Below, in pieces: positions 1 to 9,304 of a stretch of 64,000 nt of DNA. The notes below the pieces were generated by a model, which was not told the DNA's origin, searched no databases, and was given only the letters and a program-made list of their open reading frames with translations. The stretch's first letter is position 1, and the number at the start of each line of letters is the position of its first letter. Position numbers and translations under genes: made by a program. The DNA comes from Stappia sp. WLB 29 (GTDB taxonomy: Bacteria > Pseudomonadota > Alphaproteobacteria > Rhizobiales > Stappiaceae), in NCBI RefSeq assembly GCF_023507705.1, contig NZ_JALBGD010000003.1:124001-188000 (forward strand). The letters are read 5' to 3'.

Positions 1-397
1 CTGTGATCACCAGCACCAGGCCGGCACCGCTCGACTGGGCATGGGACAGGAACCCGCGCAGCCGCACATGCGCCTCGGCCTGGGTCAGCCCGTGCAGGTC
101 GATACGCATGTCGATGGCGCGGGTGCCGCGGGCGACGCGGCGACGCTGGCGCGGCTCGAGTGGCGACAGGGGCGGGGGAGACGGCTGGGCGGGCGAACGC
201 AGCGCAAACGCGCCGGAGGCCGCAGGGCCGGCCGGCAGGGCGGCGGCGGGCACCGGAGCGGGAGCCTCTTCCGGTTCCGGCGTCGGCGTCTCGGCACGGG
301 TACGCCCGCGGGGAACCAGCGGATCGACATCCGCCGTCACCTGCTCCCACAGGCGGCGCTCCTCGGGCGAGGGTTGGCGGCCACGGCGGCGGCTCAC
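1..397 (-). CDS. Smr/MutS-family domain protein (5' part; runs off the window)
   Basis: The visible 132 codons start with GTG at 397, overlapping the mltA stop in a GTGA arrangement, so the two genes are probably translationally coupled. The protein opens with a basic SRRRGR segment, then a Pro/Ala/Glu-rich linker, and then the first half of an Smr domain. The conserved DLHGLTQAEAHVRL motif and the strand ending VLVITG are visible before the window edge. Smr domains are found in MutS2 and in small stand-alone nucleases that act on branched DNA or on mRNA; this resembles the stand-alone type common next to mltA in Rhizobiales. The C-terminal half lies outside the window. Confidence 0.85.
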   Translation of the reverse strand, partial: MSRRRGRQPSPEERRLWEQVTADVDPLVPRGRTRAETPTPEPEEAPAPVPAAALPAGPAASGAFALRSPAQPSPPPLSPLEPRQRRRVARGTRAIDMRIDLHGLTQAEAHVRLRGFLSHAQSSGAGLVLVIT

Positions 398-1539
398 GGC
401 TTGGCCTCCGGCCTGCGCGGCACCAGCAACATCATGTCCGCCCGGTGCTGGATGCGCCCGGCCAGTTCGCCGGCCTCATCGCCCGAACCGAAGAAGATGT
501 CGCCGCGCGCCGGACCGACAATGGCCGACCCCGTATCCTCGGCGATCATCAGGCGATGAAACTTCTCCTGCTCGCCGTCCGGCCCCAAGGGGAGGTCGGC
601 AGAGACGAAGACCAGCGCGCCATAGGCATGGTGCGCGGCATCGACCGCAAGGCTGCGGCCGGGCAGCAGCGGCAGTCCGGCGGCCCCGATCGGGCCTTCG
701 TGCTCCGCTGCCTCGGTCACCTCGCGGAAGAAGATGTAGGACCGGTTGCGGCGCAGGACGCCGTCGATTTCGTGCGGGTTTTCCGCCAGCCATTGGCGCA
801 GCACCTGCATGGTGACGGTGCCGGGATCGGCAAGGCCGCGCTCGATCATCACCCGGCCGATGGCGCTATAGGGATGGCCGGTCTTGCCGGCATAGCCGAC
901 GCGCAGGCTACCGCCTTCGCGCAGGCGAATGCGGGCCGACCCTTGGACATGCACATAGAAGGCGTCGACCGGATCGGCCATCCAGACGAGCTCGAGGCCC
1001 CGGCCGGCCAGCGCCCCGTCCATGATCGCCCCCCGGTCGGGCGGCGCGACCAGACGGCCATTGCCGTTCGAAAAGGCAAATGGCGCGTCCTTGGGCAATC
1101 CGTCCGGCGCCGGTCGGCCGGCAAGGGGCACAAGCTCGGGCGGGCGGGCCAGAAGCGGCGTGTCGTAGCCGTCGCCTGGCCGGCGCGAGCCGTCGTATTC
1201 GGGCTCGAAATAGCCGGTAACGAACCCGTCGGCGAGGATGCGGCGCGGCTCGAAATGACGTTCCAGGAAGGTGCGGGCGGCCAGCGGCTCGCCGCTGTCG
1301 GCGGCGGCCTGCGCCGGAGCGCAAAGATGCGACAGTTCGCGGGGAAGCTCCGCCCGCCGGTCCCGGCAATGGCGCAGGAAGGCAGCAAGGGCGGCACGAT
1401 GGTCGTCGCCGGCCCAGCCGGGAAGCTCCGCGAAACTCAGGGGCGCAGACAGCATGAGAGGGTTTCCGCGCGCCAGAGCCGGGACCGTCGCAACGGTGCC
1501 GGCGAGCAGTGCCGCCGCCAGGCCGGCAGCAAGGGCCAT
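394..1539 (-). CDS. mltA: Membrane-bound lytic murein transglycosylase A
   Basis: Cleaves the MurNAc-GlcNAc glycan bond of peptidoglycan to give 1,6-anhydro ends, in the periplasm. I place the start at ATG 1539, which gives a clean signal peptide (MALAAGLAAALLAG...ALA). The open frame continues to 1623 but would overlap the Tim44 gene, which ends at 1559. The MltA core includes GYFEPEYDGS, and the C-terminal 3D domain (DTGSAIVGPARGDIFFGSG, then ADMMLLVP) carries the family's aspartates. No lipobox cysteine follows the signal peptide, so it may be soluble periplasmic. It lies in a minus-strand run Tim44-mltA-smr with very short gaps. Confidence 0.9.
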   Translation of the reverse strand: MALAAGLAAALLAGTVATVPALARGNPLMLSAPLSFAELPGWAGDDHRAALAAFLRHCRDRRAELPRELSHLCAPAQAAADSGEPLAARTFLERHFEPRRILADGFVTGYFEPEYDGSRRPGDGYDTPLLARPPELVPLAGRPAPDGLPKDAPFAFSNGNGRLVAPPDRGAIMDGALAGRGLELVWMADPVDAFYVHVQGSARIRLREGGSLRVGYAGKTGHPYSAIGRVMIERGLADPGTVTMQVLRQWLAENPHEIDGVLRRNRSYIFFREVTEAAEHEGPIGAAGLPLLPGRSLAVDAAHHAYGALVFVSADLPLGPDGEQEKFHRLMIAEDTGSAIVGPARGDIFFGSGDEAGELAGRIQHRADMMLLVPRRPEAKP

Positions 1540-1558
1540 CCGGCCGGCGGCACGCAAG

Positions 1559-2272
1559 TCACTCGACCGATTCGGTCGCCACCAGACGCCAGTTGGGGTC
1601 CCGCGAGGTGGTATCGCGGGCAAAGGTCCATATGTCGGTGACGTCGCTGACCGCGTTCGGGTCGCCGTCGACGATGGCGCCGTCGCGGTCGCGGGTTGCG
1701 GAGATCAATTCGGAGCGGAACTTGACGGTCACCTGCGCGGTGGAGCCCTTCAGGGCAGCTTCGACGATGTCCGCCTTGTCGATGCCGACGAAGGTGGACT
1801 CGATGGTCTCGCCGCGCGACTCGCGGTCGGAAATCGCCGCGACGAAACCCTCGTAGACTTCCTTCGAGAGCAGGTTCTTCAGCGTCTTGCGGTCGCCGTT
1901 GGCGAAGGCGGTGACGATCATCTCATAGGCCGCGCGGGCGCCCTGCAGGAAACCCTGGGGCTCGAAGGAGCGGTCGACGGACAGGATCTGGCGAAGGGCC
2001 TGGTTGAGCGCGCTTCCCTCCGGCGCCACCTTGTCGAGCGTCGCCGAGGTCGGAGCCGGCGACGGGCCGCCCTGCGGGGCCGTCTGCCCGGGCAGCGGGA
2101 TGACGTTGTCGTCCTGGGCAGGACCGCCAGCCCCATTGTCGCGCTCGGGTGCGGAATAGGGATCGAAGGGCGGGCGCTCGTTGCCGGTGCGCCGCCCCAG
2201 AACGCTGCGCAGCCTGAAGAAGATCACGACCGCCAGGACCAGGAAGATGATAGTGGTGATGTCGTTGAACAT
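1559..2272 (-). CDS. Tim44/TimA-domain inner-membrane protein
   Basis: The start at ATG 2272 (MFNDITTIIFLVLAVVIF...) places one N-terminal membrane helix at about residues 5-20. A Pro/Gln-rich linker (about 30-90) and a soluble Tim44-like domain follow, containing segments such as FLQGARAAYEMIVTAFANGD and FRSELISATRDRDGAIVDGD. Longer upstream extensions read through non-coding sequence. The mitochondrial homologue tethers Hsp70 to the TIM23 channel; bacterial members are anchored in the inner membrane, and a role in membrane-associated protein complexes is inferred. First gene of the Tim44-mltA-smr run, divergent from fxsA. Confidence 0.85.
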   Translation of the reverse strand: MFNDITTIIFLVLAVVIFFRLRSVLGRRTGNERPPFDPYSAPERDNGAGGPAQDDNVIPLPGQTAPQGGPSPAPTSATLDKVAPEGSALNQALRQILSVDRSFEPQGFLQGARAAYEMIVTAFANGDRKTLKNLLSKEVYEGFVAAISDRESRGETIESTFVGIDKADIVEAALKGSTAQVTVKFRSELISATRDRDGAIVDGDPNAVSDVTDIWTFARDTTSRDPNWRLVATESVE

Positions 2273-2604
2273 ATGATCCGTTTCACATCCGGCCGATTGC
2301 GTCGCAGACGCCGTCACGGCGTTCCGCCCGTCGGGTTCGTTGCAGCCTGTGCAGCGGGCCGGCACCGGCGCCCCGCAGGGCAAGCCGCAGCATCGCCCAT
2401 CCTAGCTTATGTAAGCCCCCTTGAACCAACATCCAGCCTCCAAGACAAGTGTCGGACGCTGTTTTCGTCGTTCGAAAACACATAAAGCTCGCATTTGCGT
2501 CACTTGGTCCCTAACTGAGAGGCGAATATCTCCTAACGGCACCCTGTGCCGGGAGCGAGCCGAGACCTGAGCACATATCATCACGGGACCCTGTCGCGCA
2601 CGCC
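2273..2604. other. Divergent intergenic region between the Tim44 gene and fxsA
   Basis: No credible gene is seen in these 332 bases. Two perfect small hairpins are present: GTTTTCG/CGAAAAC at 2461-2479 and CGGCAC/GTGCCG at 2537-2551. The region should hold the two divergent promoters. I cannot assign -35/-10 boxes with confidence. Confidence 0.5.
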
Positions 2605-3132
2605 ATGCCCATCGGACTGTTCATCCTTCTCGCCATCATCGGCCTTCCCCTCCTCGAGATCCTCGTCTTCGTCGAGGTCGGCTCGGAAATCGGCGCGGTA
2701 CCGACGGTGCTGCTGACCATCGCGACGGCGGTCGCCGGCAGCTTGATGCTGCGATTGCAGGGCCTGTCGCTGCTGCGGCGCGTGCGCGCCGAGATGGATC
2801 GCGGCCAGGTGCCCGGCGAGGACATCATGCAAGGCGCGCTGATCGTCGTCGCCAGCGTACTGCTGCTGATCCCCGGCTTCGTCACCGACGCGCTCGGTCT
2901 GCTTCTTTTCGTGCCGCCCCTGCGGGCGGCCATCGCCCGGATCATGGTCCGCAACGCGAAGGTAACCGTGGTGCGGGCCGGCGCCCGGCGGAAAGGCCAG
3001 GGCGAAGGCGTGGTCGACCTCGATCGGAACGACTGGACCGACATCGATGGCGACGGCAAGGGCGGACGCGGGCCGGACGGCTCCTCCCCATGGCGCGGGC
3101 AGATCGACGACGGACGGGGCGACCGCCCCTGA
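2605..3132 (+). CDS. fxsA: FxsA family membrane protein
   Basis: 175 residues. The N-terminus has two or three hydrophobic helices (MPIGLFILLAIIGLPLLEIL..., VPTVLLTIATAVAGSLML and a third near 73-90), followed by the FxsA signature region with a MDRGQVPGEDIMQGALIV segment. The hydrophilic, Asp/Gly-rich C-terminal tail is typical. In E. coli, FxsA (YjeG) counteracts F-plasmid exclusion of phage T7 when overproduced; its normal role is unclear. In many Rhizobiales it sits between the Tim44 gene and secB/dnaQ; here secB is not next to it. Confidence 0.85.
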   Translation: MPIGLFILLAIIGLPLLEILVFVEVGSEIGAVPTVLLTIATAVAGSLMLRLQGLSLLRRVRAEMDRGQVPGEDIMQGALIVVASVLLLIPGFVTDALGLLLFVPPLRAAIARIMVRNAKVTVVRAGARRKGQGEGVVDLDRNDWTDIDGDGKGGRGPDGSSPWRGQIDDGRGDRP

Positions 3133-3163
3133 ACGCTTGCCGCGTCTCACCAAATCGTGAAGT

Positions 3164-3175
3164 CGGGTTAACCCG
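3164..3175. promoter_or_regulatory. 12-base palindrome upstream of the acyltransferase gene
   Basis: CGGGTTAACCCG is a perfect inverted repeat about 60 bases before ATG 3236. It could be an operator, or part of a weak terminator after fxsA. Only the sequence symmetry supports it. Confidence 0.25.
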
Positions 3176-3235
3176 CGATACACTCGTCTTCTGCAAGGTG
3201 CCTGTTCGGGAACGACAAGCAGGAGCCTGGACGAC

Positions 3236-4297
3236 ATGACCGGTCGGGAGAGGGACATTGCCGGCGGCACCGGACGCGTCGACTGGGTCGACACGGCCAA
3301 GGGGCTTTGCATCGTCTTCGTGGTGATGATGCATTCGACGCTGGGCGTCGAAAAAGCCGCCGGCCTGGAAGGCTGGATGGGACTGGTGGTGGAGTTCGCC
3401 CGTCCGTTCCGCATGCCGGACTTCTTCATGATCTCGGGCCTGTTCCTGGCGCTGGTCATCGACCGGCCCTGGCGTCGCTATCTCGACCGCAAGGTCGTGC
3501 ACTTCGCCTATTTCTACGTGCTCTGGCTGACCATACAGTTCGTGGTGAAGGCGCCGTCCATCGCGGCCGAAACCGGGTGGGGCAGCGTCCTCAGCGAATA
3601 TCTCCTCGCCTATGTGCAGCCCTTCGGCACGTTGTGGTTCATCTACATGCTGCCGGTGATGTTCGTGATCACCAAGGTGCTGCACGACCGCGGCGTGCCG
3701 TGGCAGGCAGTCCTCGCACTCGCCGCGGTGCTGCAGATCGCCCCGATCTCGACCGGTTCGGTGCTGATCGACGAGTTCAGCTCGCGCTACGTCTATTTCT
3801 ACGCCGGCTACATCTTCGCCACCCGGGCTTTCGAACTGGCCGACTGGGCCCGCCGCAACATAACTGTGGGCATTGCCGGCCTGCTGGCCTGGGGCGTCGT
3901 CAACGGCCTCCTGGTGTTCAACGGGCTTGCCGACCTGCCCTTCGTCAGCCTGGCGCTCGGCACTGCCGGTGCGCTGGCGGTGATCGTCACCTCGGCGCTG
4001 CTGACCCAGGCGGGCGCGGCCGCGCCGCTCGCCTATTGCGGCCGCAACTCCATCGTCATCTATCTCGCCTTCTTCTTCCCCATGGCGGTGACCCGGATCG
4101 TGCTGCTGAAGACCGGCGTCATCCCCGACATCGGCACGATCTCGGCGATCGTCACCGCCGCCGGCGTGATCGCCCCGCTGGTGCTGCTGTGGCTGATCGA
4201 GCGCACCGGCTATGGCTGGTTCCTGTTCCGCCGTCCTGCCTGGGCGCGGCTGGAGCGCGACACGCCGCACCGCCCGGTCGCGCAGGCGGCGGAATGA
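3236..4297 (+). CDS. Acyltransferase family 3 membrane protein
   Basis: 353 residues with about ten hydrophobic helices. The N-terminal motif DWVDTAKGLCIVFVVMMHST contains the conserved Arg/His-type active-site region of the acyltransferase-3 (OafA/OpgC/NodX-like) family, followed by MPDFFMISGLFLALV. Members transfer acetyl or succinyl groups to sugars of exopolysaccharides, periplasmic glucans or LPS. The substrate cannot be read from this context, because the gene stands alone between fxsA and polA. An AGGAG Shine-Dalgarno lies 8 bases before ATG 3236. Confidence 0.8.
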   Translation: MTGRERDIAGGTGRVDWVDTAKGLCIVFVVMMHSTLGVEKAAGLEGWMGLVVEFARPFRMPDFFMISGLFLALVIDRPWRRYLDRKVVHFAYFYVLWLTIQFVVKAPSIAAETGWGSVLSEYLLAYVQPFGTLWFIYMLPVMFVITKVLHDRGVPWQAVLALAAVLQIAPISTGSVLIDEFSSRYVYFYAGYIFATRAFELADWARRNITVGIAGLLAWGVVNGLLVFNGLADLPFVSLALGTAGALAVIVTSALLTQAGAAAPLAYCGRNSIVIYLAFFFPMAVTRIVLLKTGVIPDIGTISAIVTAAGVIAPLVLLWLIERTGYGWFLFRRPAWARLERDTPHRPVAQAAE

Positions 4298-4360
4298 GCG
4301 AGACGAAATAAGCGGGGCAGGGCGCGAGAAGCAGGCTTTTCTCGCGCGGCCAACGCGGGC

Positions 4361-7300
4361 ATGATCCGCGCCATGTCGAACGAAGCCGCCTCCGCCCTCA
4401 CCGCCGACGACCACCTGATCCTGGTCGACGGTTCCACGTTCATCTTCCGCGCCTACCACGCGCTGCCGCCCTTGACGCGCAAGTCCGACGGCCTGCCCGT
4501 CGGCGCGGTCTCCGGCTTCTGTAACATGCTGTGGAAGCTCTTGCAGGAAGGGCTGACCCCGGAGGAAGGCGACGAGCCGACCCACATGGCGGTGATCTTC
4601 GACCATTCGGCGAAGACGTTCCGCAACGAGATCTATCCCCAGTACAAGGCCCAGCGCCCGGAGCCACCGGAAGACCTGATTCCCCAGTTCGGCCTGATCC
4701 GCGAGGCGACCCGCGCCTTTTCGGTCCATTGCATCGAGCAGGAAGGTTTCGAGGCCGACGACCTGATCGCCACCTATGCCCGCGCGGCGGCGGCGGCCGG
4801 CGCGCGCGTCACCATCGCCTCCGGCGACAAGGACCTGATGCAGCTGATCGGTCCGCGCATCGGCATGATCGACACGATGAAGAACAAAATCTTCGGCGAG
4901 GCCGAGGTGTTCGAGAAATTCGGCGTCGGTCCGGACAAGGTGATCGAGGTCCAGGCGCTGGCCGGCGACAGCGTCGACAACGTGCCGGGCGTGCCGGGCA
5001 TCGGCCTGAAGACCGCCGCACTGCTGGTCAGCGAGTTCGGCGACCTGGAGACGCTGCTGTCCAAGGCCGACACGATCAAGCAGGCCAAGCGCCGCGAGAA
5101 CCTCATCGCCTTTGCCGACCAGGCGCGCATCTCCAAGCAGCTGGTGACGCTGAAGGATGACGTTCCGGTCGAGCAGCCGCTCGAGACGCTCGTCGTCAAC
5201 GGGTTCGATGGCACCCGCGCCATCGCCTTCCTCAAGGCGATGGAGTTCACCACCCTGACCCGCCGGGTCGGCGAGGTCACCGGCCTCGACGTTGCCGGCG
5301 TCGAGCCGGCGAGCCTCGTCGTGCGCGGCTGGCACGAGCCGGACGGCAAGGGCCGGATGATGGAGGGCGGCCCCGGTGCCCAGCCGGAGGGCGCCGCTCC
5401 CGACAGCGCAGCGCCGGCCGTCGGGACGGCGGCGCCGGCGCCCGCTTCCGCAGCGGGAAGCGACGGCGGCCTGTGGCGGCCGCAGGCAGTTGCGGAAACC
5501 GCTGCCGCACAGGCCGCAGCGCAGAAGGTCGACCCGTCCGGCTACGAGACGGTGATGGATCTCGACCGGCTGAGGGCCTGGGTCGCGGAGGCGACCGAGC
5601 TCGGCCGTGTGGCGGTCGATACGGAGACCACCTCGCTCGATGCCATGCAGGCCGAGCTCGTCGGCGTATCGCTGGCGACGCAGCCGGGACGCGCCTGCTA
5701 CATCCCGCTCGCCCATGTGGACGGCGAGGGCGACCTCCTGGGCGGCGGCGGCCTGATCCCCGGCCAGATCCCCATGAGCGAGGCGCTCGCCGTTCTCAAG
5801 CCGCTGCTGGAGAATTCCGGCGTCCTCAAGATTGCGCAGAACCTCAAGTACGACTGGCTGGTGCTGAAGCGCTACGGCATCGAGATCGCCCCCTTCGACG
5901 ACACGATGCTGCTGTCCTATGCGCTGGATGCCGGAAAGGGCGGCAACGGCATGGACGCGCTTTCCGAGCGCTGGCTCGGCCACACGCCGATCCCGTTCAA
6001 GGAGGTCGCGGGCTCCGGCAAGTCGATGATCACCTTCGACAAGGTGCCGCTCGACAAGGCCTCCGCCTATGCGGCGGAGGATGCCGACGTCACCCTGCGC
6101 CTGTGGCAGGTGCTCAAGCCGCGGCTCGCGGCAGAGCACATGGCCGGCGTCTACGAGCGGCTGGAGCGGCCGATGGTGCCGGTGCTCGCCCGCATGGAGG
6201 AGCGCGGCATCTCCATCGACCGGCAGATGCTGTCGCGTCTGTCCGGCGATTTCGCGCAAGGCATGGCGGCGCTGGAGGCCGAAATCCACGAGCTCGCCGG
6301 CGAGAGCTTCAACATCGGCAGCCCAAAGCAGCTCGGCGACATTCTGTTCGGCAAGATGGGCCTGCCCGGCGGCAAGAAGACCAAGACCGGCGCCTGGTCG
6401 ACCTCGGTTTCCGTGCTCGACGACCTGGCCGCCGAAGGGCACGAGCTGCCCTCGCGCATCGTCGAATGGCGGCAGCTTTCCAAGCTCAAGTCCACCTATT
6501 CCGACGCGCTGCCCGGCTTCGTCAATCCGCAGACCGGGCGCGTGCACACGTCCTACGCGCTGGCGGCGACGACGACGGGCCGCCTGTCCTCGTCCGAGCC
6601 GAACCTGCAGAACATCCCGGTCCGCACGGAAGCCGGCCGCAAGATCCGCAAGGCCTTCGTCGCCGAAAAGGGCATGAAGCTGGTCTCGGCCGACTACAGC
6701 CAGATCGAGCTGCGCGTGCTTGCCCACATGGCCGACATCTCTCAGCTCAAGCAGGCCTTTTCCGAAGGGCTCGACATCCATGCGATGACCGCCTCGGAAA
6801 TGTTCGGCGTGCCGATCGAGGGCATGGACCCGATGGTCCGCCGCCGGGCCAAGGCGATCAATTTCGGCATCATCTACGGCATCTCCGCCTTTGGTCTCGC
6901 CGCCCAGCTCGGCATCCCGCGCGGCGAGGCGGCGGAGTATATCTCGACCTATTTCAAGCGCTTCCCCGGCATTCGAGACTACATGGAGGAGACGAAGAAG
7001 TTCGTTCATGCCAATGGCTACGTGACGACGATCTTCGGCCGCCGGGCGCATTATCCGGAGGTGAACACCTCCAACCCGAACCACCGCGCCTTCTACGAGC
7101 GCGCGGCGATCAACGCGCCGATCCAGGGCTCGGCCGCCGACATCCTGCGCCGGGCGATGATCCGCATGGAAGACCGGCTTTCGGCCTCCAGACTCGCCGC
7201 CCGCATGCTGCTGCAGGTGCATGACGAGCTGATCTTCGAGGTGCCGGAAGCGGAAGTGGAGCCCACCATCGCCCTGGTGCGCGAGGTCATGGAGACGGCG

Positions 7301-7378
7301 GCCGAGCCGGCCGTCACCCTGTCCGTGCCGCTGCATGTGGATGCCCGCGCCGCCGACAATTGGGACGAGGCGCACTGA
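4361..7378 (+). CDS. polA: DNA polymerase I
   Basis: 1005 residues with all three classical domains. The 5'-3' flap exonuclease (about 15-310) starts ILVDGSTFIFRAYHALPP and contains the FEADDLIATYA and VPGVPGIGLKTAA regions. The 3'-5' exonuclease (about 400-600) retains the acidic DTETTS motif near residue 419, so proofreading looks intact. The polymerase domain has motif A SADYSQIELR (near 777), the O-helix RRRAKAINFGIIYG (near 826) and motif C VHDELIFEVP (near 952). It fills gaps in repair and Okazaki-fragment processing. ATG 4361 and ATG 4373 are both possible starts. It stands alone, convergent with the MarR gene. Confidence 0.97.
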   Translation: MIRAMSNEAASALTADDHLILVDGSTFIFRAYHALPPLTRKSDGLPVGAVSGFCNMLWKLLQEGLTPEEGDEPTHMAVIFDHSAKTFRNEIYPQYKAQRPEPPEDLIPQFGLIREATRAFSVHCIEQEGFEADDLIATYARAAAAAGARVTIASGDKDLMQLIGPRIGMIDTMKNKIFGEAEVFEKFGVGPDKVIEVQALAGDSVDNVPGVPGIGLKTAALLVSEFGDLETLLSKADTIKQAKRRENLIAFADQARISKQLVTLKDDVPVEQPLETLVVNGFDGTRAIAFLKAMEFTTLTRRVGEVTGLDVAGVEPASLVVRGWHEPDGKGRMMEGGPGAQPEGAAPDSAAPAVGTAAPAPASAAGSDGGLWRPQAVAETAAAQAAAQKVDPSGYETVMDLDRLRAWVAEATELGRVAVDTETTSLDAMQAELVGVSLATQPGRACYIPLAHVDGEGDLLGGGGLIPGQIPMSEALAVLKPLLENSGVLKIAQNLKYDWLVLKRYGIEIAPFDDTMLLSYALDAGKGGNGMDALSERWLGHTPIPFKEVAGSGKSMITFDKVPLDKASAYAAEDADVTLRLWQVLKPRLAAEHMAGVYERLERPMVPVLARMEERGISIDRQMLSRLSGDFAQGMAALEAEIHELAGESFNIGSPKQLGDILFGKMGLPGGKKTKTGAWSTSVSVLDDLAAEGHELPSRIVEWRQLSKLKSTYSDALPGFVNPQTGRVHTSYALAATTTGRLSSSEPNLQNIPVRTEAGRKIRKAFVAEKGMKLVSADYSQIELRVLAHMADISQLKQAFSEGLDIHAMTASEMFGVPIEGMDPMVRRRAKAINFGIIYGISAFGLAAQLGIPRGEAAEYISTYFKRFPGIRDYMEETKKFVHANGYVTTIFGRRAHYPEVNTSNPNHRAFYERAAINAPIQGSAADILRRAMIRMEDRLSASRLAARMLLQVHDELIFEVPEAEVEPTIALVREVMETAAEPAVTLSVPLHVDARAADNWDEAH

Positions 7379-7417
7379 CACCCTTGCCTTGCCTGCGCCC
7401 ACCGGAGGAGCGCAGGG

Positions 7418-7900
7418 TCACTCCTCGCGAAGGAAGTGCTTCTCCACCGCCGCAAGGCCGGCATCGAGTCGGTCGGCGGCCTCGAACCCGAGGTCGCGCA
7501 GCAATTCTGCCTGGAACGAGCGGGCAAGCGCCACCAGCTCGCCATAGACCTTGGCACCCTCCTCCGTCAGCTCCAGCTGCTCGGCCCGGCGGTCGGCCAC
7601 ATCGGTCGCGCGCGACAGCCAGCCCCGCTTTTCCAGCGCCGCCACCGCCCGGCTCACCTTGGTCTTGTGCATGGTGGAGCGGCGGCCGATCTCGGTCGCC
7701 GTGGTGTTGCCGAGCTGGCCGAGGATCGCGAAAGTCCGCCATTCCGGCCGACTGATGCCGTAGGCGGCCCGGTAGCGGGCGGCGAAACGCCGGCTGACCA
7801 GTTCGGACGCCCTGACCAGGCGGTAGGGCAGAAACTCATCAAGCAGCAGGCGTCCGGTCATCTGCGAGCCCTTCTTTGCGATAAAATCAGCTAGCGGCAT
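7418..7900 (-). CDS. MarR-family regulator, probable regulator of homogentisate genes
   Basis: 160 residues (or 147 from ATG 7861). The winged helix spans about residues 45-110: [14 protein letters not shown], then [29 protein letters not shown], then [18 protein letters not shown] with the DxRxxxLxLT wing. MarR proteins bind palindromes as dimers and usually release DNA on binding an aromatic ligand. The gene is divergent from hmgA with about 75 bases between them, and two oppositely oriented copies of GTTGATAGTT lie in that gap. Control of hmgA by homogentisate or a related acid is therefore inferred. Confidence 0.85.
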   Translation of the reverse strand: MPLADFIAKKGSQMTGRLLLDEFLPYRLVRASELVSRRFAARYRAAYGISRPEWRTFAILGQLGNTTATEIGRRSTMHKTKVSRAVAALEKRGWLSRATDVADRRAEQLELTEEGAKVYGELVALARSFQAELLRDLGFEAADRLDAGLAAVEKHFLREE

Positions 7901-7908
7901 CTTCGCAC

Positions 7909-7951
7909 GTTGATAGTTTCAGACAAAACAGTTACACACGCAACTATCAAC
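7909..7951. promoter_or_regulatory. Inverted GTTGATAGT repeats: probable MarR operator of the hmg genes
   Basis: GTTGATAGT at 7909-7917 and its exact complement ACTATCAAC at 7943-7951 flank an AT-richer core, in the only gap between the divergent MarR gene and hmgA. Placement and symmetry fit an operator that controls both directions. Confidence 0.5.
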
Positions 7952-7975
7952 TGTCTGGATCAGGAGGGATCGGAC

Positions 7976-9301
7976 ATGACGCTTTCGAATACCCCGGCCT
8001 ACATGCCGGGCTTCGGCAACGACTTCGAGACCGAAGCCCTGCCCGGCGCCCTGCCACAGGGGCAGAACTCGCCCCAGCGCGCGCCCTACGGCCTTTATGC
8101 CGAGCAGCTTTCCGGCTCGCCGTTCACCGCCCCGCGCGGCACCAACGAGCGATCCTGGCTCTATCGCATCCGCCCGTCGGTCAAGCATTCCGGCCGCTTC
8201 TCACCCGTCTCCCTGCCGGAGTGGAAGAGCGCGCCGACGGTCGACGACCATTCGCTGGCGCTCGGCCAGCTGCGCTGGGATCCGGTGCCGATCCCCGAGA
8301 CGCCGGTGACCTTCCTCACCGGCATGCGCACCATGACCACGGCCGGCGACGTCAACGGCCAGGCGGGCATGGCGAGCCATGTCTATGTCGCCAATGCCGA
8401 CATGGTGGACGAATATTTCTTCAACGCCGACGGCGAGCTGCTGATCGTGCCGCAGGAAGGCGGGCTGCGCATCGCCACCGAGCTCGGCGTGATGGATGTG
8501 GTGCCCAAGGAGATCTGCGTAATTCCGCGCGGCATGGTGTTCCGCGTCGAATTGCTGGACGGCAAGGCGCGCGGCTATGCCTGCGAGAATTACGGCGCCA
8601 AGTTCACCCTGCCCGACCGCGGTCCGATCGGCGCCAACTGCCTCGCCAACCCGCGCGACTTCAAGACACCGGTCGCCTGGTTCGAGGACAAGGAAGGCCC
8701 GTGCCGGCTGGTGGTCAAGTGGTGCGGCCGCTTCCACGAGACGAAGCTCGACGCCTCGCCGCTCGACGTGGTGGCCTGGCACGGCAACTACGCGCCCTAC
8801 AAGTACGACCTCACCACCTATTCGCCGGTCGGTGCGATCCTGTTCGATCATCCCGATCCGTCGATCTTCACGGTGCTGACGGCCCCGTCCGGCGAGGAAG
8901 GCACGGCGAATATCGACTTCGTCATCTTCCCCGAGCGCTGGATGGTCGCGGAGCACTCCTTCCGCCCGCCGTGGTACCATCGCAACATCATGTCGGAGTT
9001 CATGGGGCTGATCTACGGTCGCTATGACGCCAAGGAGGAAGGTTTCGTGCCCGGCGGCATGAGCCTTCACAACATGATGCTGCCGCACGGACCCGATGCC
9101 GACGGCTTCGAGAAGGCGAGCCGCGCCGAGTTGAAGCCGCAGAAGCTGACGGGCACCATGGCGTTCATGTTCGAGACCCGCTTCCCGCAGCACCTCACGC
9201 GCTTCGCGGCGGAACTCGACACCCTGCAGGACAACTACCTCGACTGCTGGTCGCAGCTGAAGAAGCGCTTCGACGGCACCCCCGAGGGCAACTGGGACTA
9301 A
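7976..9301 (+). CDS. hmgA: Homogentisate 1,2-dioxygenase
   Basis: Opens the ring of homogentisate to maleylacetoacetate using non-haem Fe(II) and O2, in tyrosine/phenylalanine degradation. 441 residues. The start is ATG 7976, preceded by AGGAGGG; an upstream TTG frame would read through the operator. The N-terminus [20 protein letters not shown] is the family signature. The C-terminal metal region includes [20 protein letters not shown] and [12 protein letters not shown], supplying the His/Glu/His iron ligands. Only 3 bases separate it from the fumarylacetoacetase gene. No hpd (4-hydroxyphenylpyruvate dioxygenase) gene is adjacent. Confidence 0.97.
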   Translation: MTLSNTPAYMPGFGNDFETEALPGALPQGQNSPQRAPYGLYAEQLSGSPFTAPRGTNERSWLYRIRPSVKHSGRFSPVSLPEWKSAPTVDDHSLALGQLRWDPVPIPETPVTFLTGMRTMTTAGDVNGQAGMASHVYVANADMVDEYFFNADGELLIVPQEGGLRIATELGVMDVVPKEICVIPRGMVFRVELLDGKARGYACENYGAKFTLPDRGPIGANCLANPRDFKTPVAWFEDKEGPCRLVVKWCGRFHETKLDASPLDVVAWHGNYAPYKYDLTTYSPVGAILFDHPDPSIFTVLTAPSGEEGTANIDFVIFPERWMVAEHSFRPPWYHRNIMSEFMGLIYGRYDAKEEGFVPGGMSLHNMMLPHGPDADGFEKASRAELKPQKLTGTMAFMFETRFPQHLTRFAAELDTLQDNYLDCWSQLKKRFDGTPEGNWD

Positions 9302-9304
9302 GCC

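Noticed and set aside
2942-7402. Very long minus-strand open frame (1486 codons) across polA
   Set aside because: It is antisense to polA, whose domains and motifs are complete. The frame stays open because of GC-rich codon bias, and its translation is Arg/His/Gly-rich with no family resemblance.
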